The position numbers were made by a program, and so were the translations under genes. From Kocuria sp. (GTDB lineage: Bacteria > Actinomycetota > Actinomycetes > Actinomycetales > Micrococcaceae): a DNA stretch of 64,000 nt. Positions 29,796 through 38,047 of the stretch are shown here, in pieces. Under the pieces are notes generated by a model. The model ran no database searches. It was not told the origin of the DNA and saw nothing but the letters and a program-made list of their open reading frames with translations. How positions within the stretch are numbered: position 1 is the first letter of the stretch; each line of letters begins with the position of its first letter. The DNA lies in NCBI RefSeq assembly GCF_030538595.1, contig NZ_JAUNTS010000002.1, forward strand, positions 186,001-250,000, read 5' to 3'.

Positions 29796-30464
29796 ATGTG
29801 ACGCACGCGGATTCCCCGGGCGCGGCTCCTCCAACCCCCGCGCCACCAGGGCCTCACCGGTCCGCTGGGCGTGAGCGACGGCGGAGATCACCGCTGGCGT
29901 GGCCAACCTCACCGGCCCCAGGCGTAAACCGCGTGCCGCACCGGCTTGCCGCACATCGTGGACAACGCCCAGAAGATAGGGGATGGCGCGCAGCATGATC
30001 TGTATGGCAAGACCCACCCGCTCCGGATTCACCCCCACAACGCGCAGCGGAGAGATCATGCGGACCAGTCCGTCCAGGAGAACGGCCTGGGGGGTGGTTT
30101 CCAGGAGGATGCGCGTGGCAAACATGGCTGCAAGGACGGTGAGCAACACCGCGGATCCCCGTTGGGGTGTCCCCACCAGCACGTGGTAACCGGCCAACAG
30201 CACAAAGATCGGTAGTGCTGGGCGCACTGTTGACCACCAACTGGCCCAGCCCAGCCCCCCGGTGGCTCCAAGCGCCATCAGCAGCCCAACACAGCACAGC
30301 GGAACCACCCACGGTTCGTGCAACGCGGGAATCCACCGCTGCCAGGGCAGAGCCAGACTGACCGCCAGGAACAGCAGCGCCAAGCCTTTGACACCCACGG
30401 GGAGGCGGTGCAGCCAGTTCTTTCGTGGCCGATACGTGCCAAAAAGTTCCCTCCGCCCGCTCAT
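29793..30464 (-). CDS. bioN: ECF transporter T component (BioN-like)
   Basis: Transmembrane energy-coupling subunit, 223 residues with four to five hydrophobic segments. The coupling-helix motif of the CbiQ/BioN family appears as QAGAARGLRLG and GEALVARGLEEPRPGN (the paired A-R-G signatures). ATG start overlaps the bioM stop by 4 bp. With bioM and bioY it forms a group I ECF transporter for biotin. An unrelated T-unit is unlikely because bioY is in the same operon. Confidence 0.9.
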   Translation of the reverse strand: MSGRRELFGTYRPRKNWLHRLPVGVKGLALLFLAVSLALPWQRWIPALHEPWVVPLCCVGLLMALGATGGLGWASWWSTVRPALPIFVLLAGYHVLVGTPQRGSAVLLTVLAAMFATRILLETTPQAVLLDGLVRMISPLRVVGVNPERVGLAIQIMLRAIPYLLGVVHDVRQAGAARGLRLGPVRLATPAVISAVAHAQRTGEALVARGLEEPRPGNPRASH

Positions 30465-31252
30465 CCGATCTGCTCCCCGGGAAATCCGTCAATGCACCAG
30501 CGCAGGTACTGATCCACCAGCTCGGGGCCACCGTGAGCATGAACCCGGCCTTGATGGATCACCACCACCTGCTGGGCCGTTGCAGCCAGTTCCAGATCAT
30601 GGGTGGCGTACACCAGTTGCTGCGGTAACTCACGCAACCGATCCATCAGCCGCGCTCTGTTGCGCAAATCCAGCAACGTGGTGGGCTCGTCAAGGACCAC
30701 GACGGACGGGTCCACAGCCAGCACCGACGTCAAAGCCGCCAGCTGGCGTTGCCCCCCGGAGAGGTCATACACCGACTGATGGACGTGCGCCGCCAAGCCG
30801 GCCTCCGCCAGTAGGGCCAGGGCGCGGGATCGTCGTCGTTGTGGATCGGGGTGCGTGGTGCGCAGGGACAGTTCCACGTCCTCCAGCGCCGTGGGCATCA
30901 GCAGCTGTGCCGTGGGATCGGTGAACACGAATCCCACGGTGCGCCGTGCAAGGGAGCGGTGCGCGACGACGTCGACCCCGTGAACTGTCACGGACCCCTC
31001 ACTGGGGGAGACCAGGCCGTTGAGCAGACGAAGAACTGTGGATTTGCCGGAGCCATTCAGCCCCAGAATTGCCGTACGCGACTGATCGAGGTGGAAGGTG
31101 ATTCCGTCCAGAATGCTGATGTCTTGGTTGTCACCGGGTGCGGGGGGAAGCCGTACCGTCACATTCAGTAGTGAGATCCCGCGGGAGGAGTCCGGGGTGG
31201 GCTGTTCACCGTCCGAAGGCCTCTCCGCGCGGGATCGACGACCAAAAATCAA
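30461..31252 (-). CDS. bioM: ECF transporter ATP-binding protein (BioM-like)
   Basis: ABC ATPase of the biotin ECF transporter, about 263 residues from the proposed TTG. Walker A TAILGLNGSGKSTVLRLLNG, Q-loop region VGFVFTDPTAQLLMPTALED, signature VYDLSGGQRQLAALTSV, Walker B VVVLDEPTTLLDLRNR, and switch His in VYATHDLELAA. The TTG at 31252 overlaps the bioY stop (TTGA); an ATG at 31318 would extend the protein 22 residues into bioY and cannot be excluded. Downstream gene bioN overlaps by 4 bp. Confidence 0.9.
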   Translation of the reverse strand: MIFGRRSRAERPSDGEQPTPDSSRGISLLNVTVRLPPAPGDNQDISILDGITFHLDQSRTAILGLNGSGKSTVLRLLNGLVSPSEGSVTVHGVDVVAHRSLARRTVGFVFTDPTAQLLMPTALEDVELSLRTTHPDPQRRRSRALALLAEAGLAAHVHQSVYDLSGGQRQLAALTSVLAVDPSVVVLDEPTTLLDLRNRARLMDRLRELPQQLVYATHDLELAATAQQVVVIHQGRVHAHGGPELVDQYLRWCIDGFPGEQIG

Positions 31253-31893
31253 CGAGCGCCCGCCAGCCGAGGAAAGGCGCGGTGCACGGCTGCGGCCACC
31301 AGCGCTGCTGCCGCGCATTTGATGAGGTCACCGGGCCAATAAATGAGATCTGCCAGGAAGGCGTCCCGCAGCGAGATCCCACCGTTGATGGACATGCCGG
31401 GGATACCCGTGAGCCGCGCAACAACAAAACCACCCAGGACAGCCGCACCGAACAGGCCCAGCACCCGCCCCCGATTGGTGCGAACACGGCGCAGGACGGC
31501 GTATGCCAGCAGGCCGGTGCACAGTCCCGCAATTGCAAAGCCCAAAATGTACCCGGCGGAGGGACCGGCCAGAAGTCCCGGTCCACCGCGGAAACCGGAG
31601 AAAATGGGCAATCCGGCAAGACCCACCACCACGTAGAGCAGCACGGCAAGCCCTCCGCGACGTCCCCCCAGCACCAGGCCGGTCAGGTAGACGGCCAAGG
31701 TCTGCAGGGTGATCGGCACCGCCAGCGGGCCGACTGGAATGGCGGGCATCACGGACAGGACGGCGCAAAACGCGGCAAACACACCGATCAGGGCCAGATC
31801 TGTCCCCGCTGAACGTTGTGGGGCGGTGCCGAGTCCGCGGGTATCGCGGGAGGCCGTGGAGGTGGAGGCAGGTGTGGTGCGGGATGAACTCAT
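31249..31893 (-). CDS. bioY: Biotin transporter BioY (ECF S component)
   Basis: Substrate-binding membrane subunit for biotin uptake, 214 residues, six hydrophobic segments after a ~30-residue Thr/Ser-rich N-terminus. BioY signatures: PVPITLQTLAVYLTGLVLGG-like stretch (here AVPITLQTLAVYLTGLVLGG), LYVVVGLAGLPIFSGFRGGP and SAGYILGFAIAGLCTGLLAY. ATG 31893 follows a -10-like TAAGAT by 6 bases, and an inverted repeat resembling a BioQ operator overlaps that box. First gene of bioY-bioM-bioN. Confidence 0.94.
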   Translation of the reverse strand: MSSSRTTPASTSTASRDTRGLGTAPQRSAGTDLALIGVFAAFCAVLSVMPAIPVGPLAVPITLQTLAVYLTGLVLGGRRGGLAVLLYVVVGLAGLPIFSGFRGGPGLLAGPSAGYILGFAIAGLCTGLLAYAVLRRVRTNRGRVLGLFGAAVLGGFVVARLTGIPGMSINGGISLRDAFLADLIYWPGDLIKCAAAALVAAAVHRAFPRLAGAR

Positions 31894-31899
31894 GAGAGC

Positions 31900-31918
31900 A
31901 TCTTAAACACTGTTCAAG
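31900..31918 (-). promoter_or_regulatory. bioY promoter with BioQ-like operator
   Basis: Minus strand CTTGAAC-AGT-GTTTAAG (31902-31918) is an inverted repeat with one mismatch and overlaps TAAGAT (31905-31900), which is 6 bases before ATG 31893. It resembles the TGAAC-N3-GTTAC box recalled for the TetR-type biotin regulator BioQ of corynebacteria. Assignment to BioQ is an inference. Confidence 0.55.
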
Positions 31919-31920
31919 TT

Positions 31921-33276
31921 TCAGTGAGAATCGGCTGTTTCAACACCTTGACGGCGGACCACCTGCAGCCGGGACAGCGCCACAGCGGCCAGCAGCACCA
32001 CCACAGCCACCGCCACGTACAGGAAAACCGGAGACCAGCCGCCATCCAGCAGAAACCCCACGGTCAGGGGAGCCAGAATGGCACCGAACCGGCCCACTCC
32101 AATGCCCCATCCCACGCCCGTGGCGCGTAGGGCGGGTTCGTACGTCATGGGGGAGAGGGTGTACATCCCGGCAATACACCCGTTGACCAGCATTCCAACC
32201 AGGATGCCGCTGGTGAAGGCGACGGCGGGGACGGACGTGGTGGTGATGAATAGAACCAGCGTGATGGATTGCAGGATGATGAACACCATCAGGACAGATT
32301 TTTCGCTCCACCGGGTGGTCAGCGCTCCGTACAGCAGCGCGCCGAAAGTACCGCCCAGCGTCAGCATGATTCCGCCCACAATGCCCTGCTGTTGGGTCAT
32401 GCCGGATTCCACCAGCAGCGCGGGTGTCCAGGTGTTGGCAAAGTAGAAACCAAACATCACGATGAACCAGGAGGCCCACAGCAGCAGACTTTGCACCAGA
32501 TACTTGCTGCTCAGAACGCCGGCGGGGTGCGGCTGTTCTGAGGGCTCGGCACCGTCAGCGCCAGGGGCAGACCGGTCCTGGGGAGCCAGACTGGGAAGCT
32601 CAATGCCTTGCGAAATACCGAGCTTGCGGGCCACTTTGGCGGCCAATTCATCCGCACGCGGATTTCTGCGGGTTGCCAGGTAATCCACGGATTCCGGCAA
32701 CAAAGCCCAGACCAATGCAATCACGACCACCGTGCAGATGGCGCCCACCAGGAAAACGGAGCGCCATCCGAACGTGGGAATCAGTTGCGCGGCACCTAAG
32801 CCACCCAGAGTGGCGCCCACGCCGTATCCGGCGGTGAAAATGCTGATGGATATTCCACGGCGGGCGTTGTTGGCGTACTCACTCACAATCACTGCGGTGC
32901 AGGCCAAGATGCCCCCCACGCCGATCCCGGTGACCACGCGCCACAGGCCCAACTCCCAATGCGAACTCACCGTGGAGGACAAGCCCATGCCCAGCCCGTT
33001 GATCACCAGGGAGATCAACAACAGCGGACGGCGCCCGAATCGGTCCGCCAGGGGGCCGATCACCAGCGAGCCCACCGCCATCCCCACCAGGCCGGCGCTG
33101 AGCAACACGCCCAGCTGCGACCCCATGAGGCCAAATTCTCGGGAAACTGCGGAGCCGGTGAAGGCCATGGAGAGGACGTCGTAACCATCCAGGGCATTGA
33201 GCAGACCACACAGCCCCACCACCAACCATTGGTAGGCAGACATGGGACGCTGGTCAATGGAGTCACGCAGGTTCAC
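31921..33276 (-). CDS. MFS transporter, aromatic acid:H+ symporter (AAHS)-like
   Basis: Twelve-helix major facilitator, 451 residues. Loop 2-3 motif GPLADRFGRRPLLLISLVIN and the first-helix signature NALDGYDVLSMAFTGSAV match the aromatic acid/H+ symporter family (BenK/PcaK type); VGWGIGVGRFGAILAPLTVG fits the late helices. The central cytoplasmic loop (about residues 215-265) is charged and low-complexity. GTG start behind GAGGG. Divergent from a PadR-type regulator, a family that often controls transport of phenolic acids. Exact substrate is not determinable. Confidence 0.85.
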   Translation of the reverse strand: MNLRDSIDQRPMSAYQWLVVGLCGLLNALDGYDVLSMAFTGSAVSREFGLMGSQLGVLLSAGLVGMAVGSLVIGPLADRFGRRPLLLISLVINGLGMGLSSTVSSHWELGLWRVVTGIGVGGILACTAVIVSEYANNARRGISISIFTAGYGVGATLGGLGAAQLIPTFGWRSVFLVGAICTVVVIALVWALLPESVDYLATRRNPRADELAAKVARKLGISQGIELPSLAPQDRSAPGADGAEPSEQPHPAGVLSSKYLVQSLLLWASWFIVMFGFYFANTWTPALLVESGMTQQQGIVGGIMLTLGGTFGALLYGALTTRWSEKSVLMVFIILQSITLVLFITTTSVPAVAFTSGILVGMLVNGCIAGMYTLSPMTYEPALRATGVGWGIGVGRFGAILAPLTVGFLLDGGWSPVFLYVAVAVVVLLAAVALSRLQVVRRQGVETADSH

Positions 33277-33402
33277 GGCAATCCCTCACGGTTACAAGGC
33301 ACAGGCGCCGCGAACCGCGGGCCATGGTGAGCGTAACCAAGAAGACCGCCGGATGAGGTGAGCTTTGACCGGAAACGGCCACTTCCTACGCCAGAGAATG
33401 GT

Positions 33403-33426
33403 CACCTCCCTGTCAGAGTGGAGGTG
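33403..33426. promoter_or_regulatory. Inverted repeat in the MFS/padR divergent region
   Basis: CACCTCC (33403-33409) and GGAGGTG (33420-33426) are separated by 10 bases, within GTCACCTCC...GGAGGTGTCAC. It lies 23 bp before the padR start and could be an operator; PadR sites usually read ATGT-N8-ACAT, so the match is not diagnostic. Confidence 0.35.
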
Positions 33427-33449
33427 TCACTCGACGGAAAGGTATGCCC

Positions 33450-34028
33450 ATGAGCCTGCGAGCAGCACTGTTGGCCTTGATCTCTGCCGGCCCCATGACC
33501 GGTTACGACGTCGGCAAACGCTTTGCCGGTTCGGTGGGCAACGTCTGGTACGCCTCTGACTCCCAGATCTACCCGGAGCTGCGCAAAATGGAACGCGACG
33601 GCCTACTGGCCACCGAACAGGTGGCCTGGGGGACGTTGGGCACCACCAAAACGCAGTACCAGGTCACGGATGCAGGGAGGCAGGAATTAGCCACCTGGGT
33701 TGGTAGCCCGCTGAGTTACCCCCTGGAGCGCGACCCCGTGCGCTTGCGCACCGCTTACCTGGAATGGACGGACGACGACGCCGCTTCCGGCCACTTCCGG
33801 GATCACATCCAGCACCATCAGGCGGTGGCCCAGCGTGCCCGGGATCAGATCACGGCGTTGCAAGAACGCACGCACCCCACGCTGCGGCGTCGTTTGAAGG
33901 GGTACTCGGAGCAGGAGGCCAAGCGTGTGATCGAGTTCAAACTCATGGCTTACCGGGGTGTGGTGGCGCGTGCGGAGGCGGAAATCGAGTGGGCGCAGCA
34001 GTGTTTGAGCACACTGCAATCCCTGTGA
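33450..34028 (+). CDS. PadR family transcriptional regulator
   Basis: Winged-helix regulator, about 192 residues. N-terminal DNA-binding domain ALLALISAGPMTGYDVGKRF, WYASDSQIYPELRKMERDG and TKTQYQVTDAGRQEL (wing); C-terminal dimerisation helices with a Vir-type PadR_C region (RTAYLEWTDDDAASGHFRDH onward). ATG 33450 has GGAAAGG 7 bases upstream; ATG 33444 is too close to it. Divergent from the aromatic-acid type MFS gene, which it may repress. Confidence 0.9.
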   Translation: MSLRAALLALISAGPMTGYDVGKRFAGSVGNVWYASDSQIYPELRKMERDGLLATEQVAWGTLGTTKTQYQVTDAGRQELATWVGSPLSYPLERDPVRLRTAYLEWTDDDAASGHFRDHIQHHQAVAQRARDQITALQERTHPTLRRRLKGYSEQEAKRVIEFKLMAYRGVVARAEAEIEWAQQCLSTLQSL

Positions 34029-34101
34029 TGCACGGCTAGACTTGATCGGTCCTGCTGGCCGCAGCATCATGCGCGCCGTTCCCACGAAAGGCTGAACCCC
34101 G

Positions 34102-35700
34102 TTGATCACCGTGTCCAATTTGGAACTGCGTGCCGGTGCACGCCTATTGATGGATCAGGTGAATTTCCGGGTGCAGCGCGGGGACAAGATCGGCCTGGTG
34201 GGCCGAAATGGCGCGGGCAAGACCACCATGACCAAGGTGTTGGCCGGACAGACGCTTCCTGCGGATGGCACAGTGACGCGCAGCGGCACCGTGGGGTACC
34301 TCCCGCAGGACCCCAAGGTGGATGACATGGAGCAGCTGGCCAGGGATCGCATTTTCTCCGCGCGTGGCCTGGCGGAGGTGATTGCCCGGATGCGAGTGGC
34401 TGAGGAGGACATGGCCAATCCCAACGATGCCGTCCGGGAGAAGGCCATGAAGCGCTACGCCCGCCTGGAGGCGGAGTTCGTGGCCGGCGGCGGGTATGCA
34501 GCCGAGTCGGAGGCGGCCACCATCACCGCCAACCTGGACCTTCCCGAACGCGTGCTCAACCAGCCCCTCCGCACCCTGTCCGGTGGACAACGACGACGCG
34601 TTGAACTGGCCCGCATTCTGTTTGCCGATGCGGACACCATGCTCCTGGATGAGCCCACCAACCACTTGGACGCCGATTCCATCACCTGGCTGCGGGACTT
34701 CTTGAAGAACTACTCCGGTGGCCTGTTGGTGATTTCCCACGATGTTGAACTCATGGAAATGGTGGTCAACAAAGTCTTTTACCTTGATGCCAACCGGGCC
34801 GTGGTGGACATCTACAACATGGACTGGAAGCACTACAAGCAACAGCGTGAGCAGGACGAACACCGCCGCAAGCGCGAATTTGCCAACGCGGAGAAGAAGG
34901 CCACCGCTTTGATGGCGCAGGCGGAGAAGATGCGTGCCAAGGCCACCAAGGCCGTGGCGGCCCAGCAGATGATCAAGCGCGCTGAGCGCCTGATGGCCGG
35001 CGTGGAAGGGGAGCGGGTGGCGGACAAGGTAGCCGCCATCCGGTTCCCGGCACCTGCCGCCTGCGGCAAAACACCGCTGCGAGGTCAGGGCTTGTCCAAG
35101 GCTTACGGTTCACTGGAAATCTTCACGGACGTGGACTTGGCCATTGACCGTGGCTCGCGGGTGGTGATCCTGGGGCTCAACGGTGCCGGCAAGACCACGT
35201 TGTTGCGCATGTTGGCCGGGGTGACTCACCCGGATGCTGGTGTGATTGAGGCAGGTCACGGCTTGAAGCTCGGCTACTTTGCCCAGGAGCACGACACCCT
35301 GGACACCGACCGCACGGTCCTGCAGAACATGAAAACTGCCGCTCCTGAATTGGCAGACACACAGGCCCGGACCATTTTGGGGTCTTTCCTTTTCCAGGGC
35401 GACGACGTCGACAAACCCGCCGGAGTCCTCTCCGGTGGCGAAAAAACCCGTTTGGCGTTGGCCACGCTGGTGGCATCTTCGGCCAACGTGTTGCTGCTGG
35501 ATGAGCCCACCAACAACTTGGACCCAGCCTCACGTGAGGAAATTCTGGCGGCGCTGCGCAATTACCAGGGTGCCGTGGTTCTGGTGTCCCACGATGAAGG
35601 CGCGGTGGAGGCACTGGACCCCGAACGTGTGGTCATGCTCCCCGATGGCATTGAGGATCTGTGGTCCAAGGAGTATCAGGACCTCATTTCACTGGCCTGA
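34102..35700 (+). CDS. ABC-F family ATP-binding protein
   Basis: Soluble tandem ATPase of the ABC-F group, 532 residues, no membrane segments; such proteins act on the ribosome (translation factor or antibiotic protection). Two nucleotide-binding domains: Walker A VGRNGAGKTTMTKVLAG and LGLNGAGKTTLLRMLAG; signatures TLSGGQRRRVELA and VLSGGEKTRLALA; Walker B DTMLLDEPTNHLDAD and NVLLLDEPTNNLDPA. The linker (about residues 250-300) is a charged coiled coil with KKATALMAQAEKMRAKATKA. TTG start; GAAAGG 11 bases upstream. The last 12 bases overlap the convergent HprK-like gene. Confidence 0.93.
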   Translation: MITVSNLELRAGARLLMDQVNFRVQRGDKIGLVGRNGAGKTTMTKVLAGQTLPADGTVTRSGTVGYLPQDPKVDDMEQLARDRIFSARGLAEVIARMRVAEEDMANPNDAVREKAMKRYARLEAEFVAGGGYAAESEAATITANLDLPERVLNQPLRTLSGGQRRRVELARILFADADTMLLDEPTNHLDADSITWLRDFLKNYSGGLLVISHDVELMEMVVNKVFYLDANRAVVDIYNMDWKHYKQQREQDEHRRKREFANAEKKATALMAQAEKMRAKATKAVAAQQMIKRAERLMAGVEGERVADKVAAIRFPAPAACGKTPLRGQGLSKAYGSLEIFTDVDLAIDRGSRVVILGLNGAGKTTLLRMLAGVTHPDAGVIEAGHGLKLGYFAQEHDTLDTDRTVLQNMKTAAPELADTQARTILGSFLFQGDDVDKPAGVLSGGEKTRLALATLVASSANVLLLDEPTNNLDPASREEILAALRNYQGAVVLVSHDEGAVEALDPERVVMLPDGIEDLWSKEYQDLISLA

Positions 35701-36834
35701 GGAGCGAATCAGCACGCCGCGTTCCACCAGATGATCGACGGCGGTGCGCACCACCTGTTCAGCGTCTTCCGGGGCATGAGGTTGCTGGACCATCTGTGCC
35801 ACCAGAGCGTCCAGCGGCATGGGTACGACCAGTGTTTCCCAAATGACGGGGCCCAGTCCCTGGAGCAGCATGAAGCTGGTTCCTGACAGGACTGCCAGGC
35901 AATGGTTGGGGAGTAGTAGGGCGTCGTCGGCGGGTGCGCGGCGAATAACGCTTTGCGCCAGGTCCGCGGAGTCGGCGGGCTGCTGTGCGGATTCATCTGA
36001 GGTCGGCAGGTTCACGGCCGCCCAGTTGGGAGTGTGCGCCTGCGGTGGTGCTGCCAGGAGGTTCTTCAGCAGAGGTCCCACGGTTTCAATTTCGCGGTAG
36101 CGCAGGATGTGGCAACCTCCCACCTGATCTAGCACACGGGCCAAGTCCAGCAGCCCACGATCCAGAGCGGCCAAGGAGGAAGACTGGGGGAGTAGGTGTC
36201 CCAGGGCATCCGCCAGGGGGAGGCGTTCCAGGTGTGGGTGATCGTGATGGTCAGGGTCCCGAGCCAGGATCACCACGGCACCCAAGTACGGCTGCATCGG
36301 GGTGGACAGCAGGCCGAGCTCGTCCGGGGAGAACAACGCCTTGGGACGCTGGCCTGAAGGTCCCAAGACGGACAGGGGCTTGGGGAACGGCGTGATGGCC
36401 AGCGTCTGCGGGTCAATGATCACGGTTTCATCCGTGACATATCCGAACTGCTGACCCAATGTAGCCACCGCGGTGGTTTTACCTGTACCGCTGGGTGCCA
36501 CCAACGCCACGGTTCGGTGGGTGACCGGATCACTGAGCCCGGCGGCGTGGAACATGATTTTGTGGCCGATTCCTGCGTCAATAGCCGCAGACGTCACGGC
36601 ACCGACTTCCGAGTCTGAACGCCCGGGTCGTGGTTGACCGGAAGCGTCCACCAGGTCGCCACATGTGGAAGCGCCGCTGGTGACGTGGGTCGGTCCCCTT
36701 GAGGGGGCGAGATCATGAGGTGTGACCACACAGCGGTTCCATGCTGAGGCAGCTTCTCTGAGTGCGTCTCGATCCTGCAGCGTCAGGAGGTAGCGCCCAG
36801 CACCAGCGGAGATCTCCAGGGTTTTCTGGGCCAT
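35689..36834 (-). CDS. HprK-like kinase domain fused to PqqD-like C-terminal domain
   Basis: 381-residue protein with two recognisable parts. Residues about 90-220 resemble the HPr kinase/phosphorylase P-loop fold: KIMFHAAGLSDPVTH, P-loop VALVAPSGTGKTT (Lys119), YVTDETVIIDP and PFPKPLSVL. The last ~80 residues (GPVIWETLVVPMPLDALVAQ, APEDAEQVVRTAVDHLVERG) fit a PqqD-type winged helix, the fold that binds peptide substrates in RiPP and lasso-peptide systems. No HPr or phosphotransferase gene is nearby; two small Tat-signal proteins follow on the other strand. The mRNA is probably leaderless (TAAACT, 6 bases, ATG). Target unknown. Confidence 0.75.
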   Translation of the reverse strand: MAQKTLEISAGAGRYLLTLQDRDALREAASAWNRCVVTPHDLAPSRGPTHVTSGASTCGDLVDASGQPRPGRSDSEVGAVTSAAIDAGIGHKIMFHAAGLSDPVTHRTVALVAPSGTGKTTAVATLGQQFGYVTDETVIIDPQTLAITPFPKPLSVLGPSGQRPKALFSPDELGLLSTPMQPYLGAVVILARDPDHHDHPHLERLPLADALGHLLPQSSSLAALDRGLLDLARVLDQVGGCHILRYREIETVGPLLKNLLAAPPQAHTPNWAAVNLPTSDESAQQPADSADLAQSVIRRAPADDALLLPNHCLAVLSGTSFMLLQGLGPVIWETLVVPMPLDALVAQMVQQPHAPEDAEQVVRTAVDHLVERGVLIRSSGQ

Positions 36835-36840
36835 GGACCC

Positions 36841-36846
36841 AGTTTA
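36841..36846 (-). promoter_or_regulatory. Candidate -10 box of leaderless HprK-like gene
   Basis: Minus-strand TAAACT followed by 6 bases and ATG 36834, without a Shine-Dalgarno sequence. Confidence 0.45.
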
Positions 36847-37222
36847 GCTACCCGCCCACCATCGCGCAGGAGTATGAGCTTAGTCACCTATCTGGTGGAT
36901 GGTCCGCCGGCGTCGGCGTCGTCCCGGACTAATGACCGCGCGCCGCTCTCGTTGTGGATCCGACCAACACCGAGCCCTGGCCTGGTGATCGTTTGGCAGC
37001 GTCACCGACCGTTAACGTCCTGGCCATCATCGTGGCGCGCTGGGTCCGTCAGCATGTAATCCAGAATTGATCGCCACAATTTTGATGTTCCTTCATGAAC
37101 TGGTTGCGCCCGTGCTATATTCATGCCTAAGAATGATCGTGCCCATGGAGGCACTCGGGGAGAGCGCATGGATGCGGCCGGATGGCTGCCTGTGGCTCAA
37201 GATTTCGCACTGGAGATACTTC
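36847..37222 (+). promoter_or_regulatory. Upstream region of the Tat-signal protein gene
   Basis: About 375 bp without a convincing gene. An AT-rich stretch at 37050-37130 ends in TATATT (37116-37121), a candidate -10 box; GGAGA (37212-37216) is the ribosome-binding site of the gene at 37223. A leader of about 95 nt is implied. Confidence 0.4.
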
Positions 37223-37972
37223 GTGACCACTGACCAGCAAGCGGCTGGTATTTCCCGCCGCACCATCGCCAAGGGCGCAGCTTGGGCCGTTCCTGCCATC
37301 GCCGTGGCCACCGCAGCACCTGCGTACGCTGCTTCACCCGGTCACTGCTTCACGCAGAACTGGAGCCAGTACTCTGGTTCGGCTTCGGGCGCCACATACG
37401 TCCTTCGTTCATCATCTGGCCAGACGTTGAACATGACGGTGACCGCAACCCAAACTTCGGGGGTAGCTTCGTCGCGGAACATGACCATCGGATATCAAGG
37501 CATCGGAGGCAGCGGTGCCTCTGACACCATCTCTGGGATGAACGCATCGAATACTGGGCTGGTTCTCAACCATTTCTACCCAAACGCGTCAATGCGGGTT
37601 ATGTTCACGTTTGACTCTCCTATTGTGAGTGCCAGTTTCCCTATTTACGACATCACTTACGACAGAAACACAATAAGTAATAATCAATATCAACATCAAG
37701 ACGCTGTGACTTTCTCCAGCGGCACGGCAACCCTGTCCGGTAACACCACTAACATGAGTGCCACGTCAGGTCCGGCTGGGACAAGGTTCAACCGATCCGC
37801 CGAACTCAGGACCAACGGCGCCTCGCCCGGTGCAACCAACGTTTCGCTCACTAACATCACCGGCAGCTCTCTCACGATAACTTACGCTAACCTCTACACA
37901 GGTTCAACAGGGACGTGGGCCACACGAAATGCTGAATATATTGGTATTGGCAATATGACCATCTGCACCTGA
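37223..37972 (+). CDS. Twin-arginine signal exported protein of unknown function
   Basis: 249 residues; not recognised beyond the signal. The N-terminus ISRRTIAKGAAWAVPAIAVA continuing to APAYAAS is a clear Tat signal peptide with a likely cleavage after AYA near residue 38. The mature part is rich in Ser, Thr, Gly and Asn with beta-strand character, contains only two Cys (near the start and the last Cys-Thr), and looks like a secreted surface protein. Codon use is AT-richer than the neighbours around 37620-37700, hinting at transfer. GTG 37223 has GGAGA 6 bases upstream. The next gene begins with almost the same signal peptide. Confidence 0.75.
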   Translation: MTTDQQAAGISRRTIAKGAAWAVPAIAVATAAPAYAASPGHCFTQNWSQYSGSASGATYVLRSSSGQTLNMTVTATQTSGVASSRNMTIGYQGIGGSGASDTISGMNASNTGLVLNHFYPNASMRVMFTFDSPIVSASFPIYDITYDRNTISNNQYQHQDAVTFSSGTATLSGNTTNMSATSGPAGTRFNRSAELRTNGASPGATNVSLTNITGSSLTITYANLYTGSTGTWATRNAEYIGIGNMTICT

Positions 37973-38047
37973 TCTTGACGAGAATTCCACCTGGAATGCA
38001 CCCTCCCGGCGATATGATGCCGAATAGTTGAAGGATCAGACCAGCTC

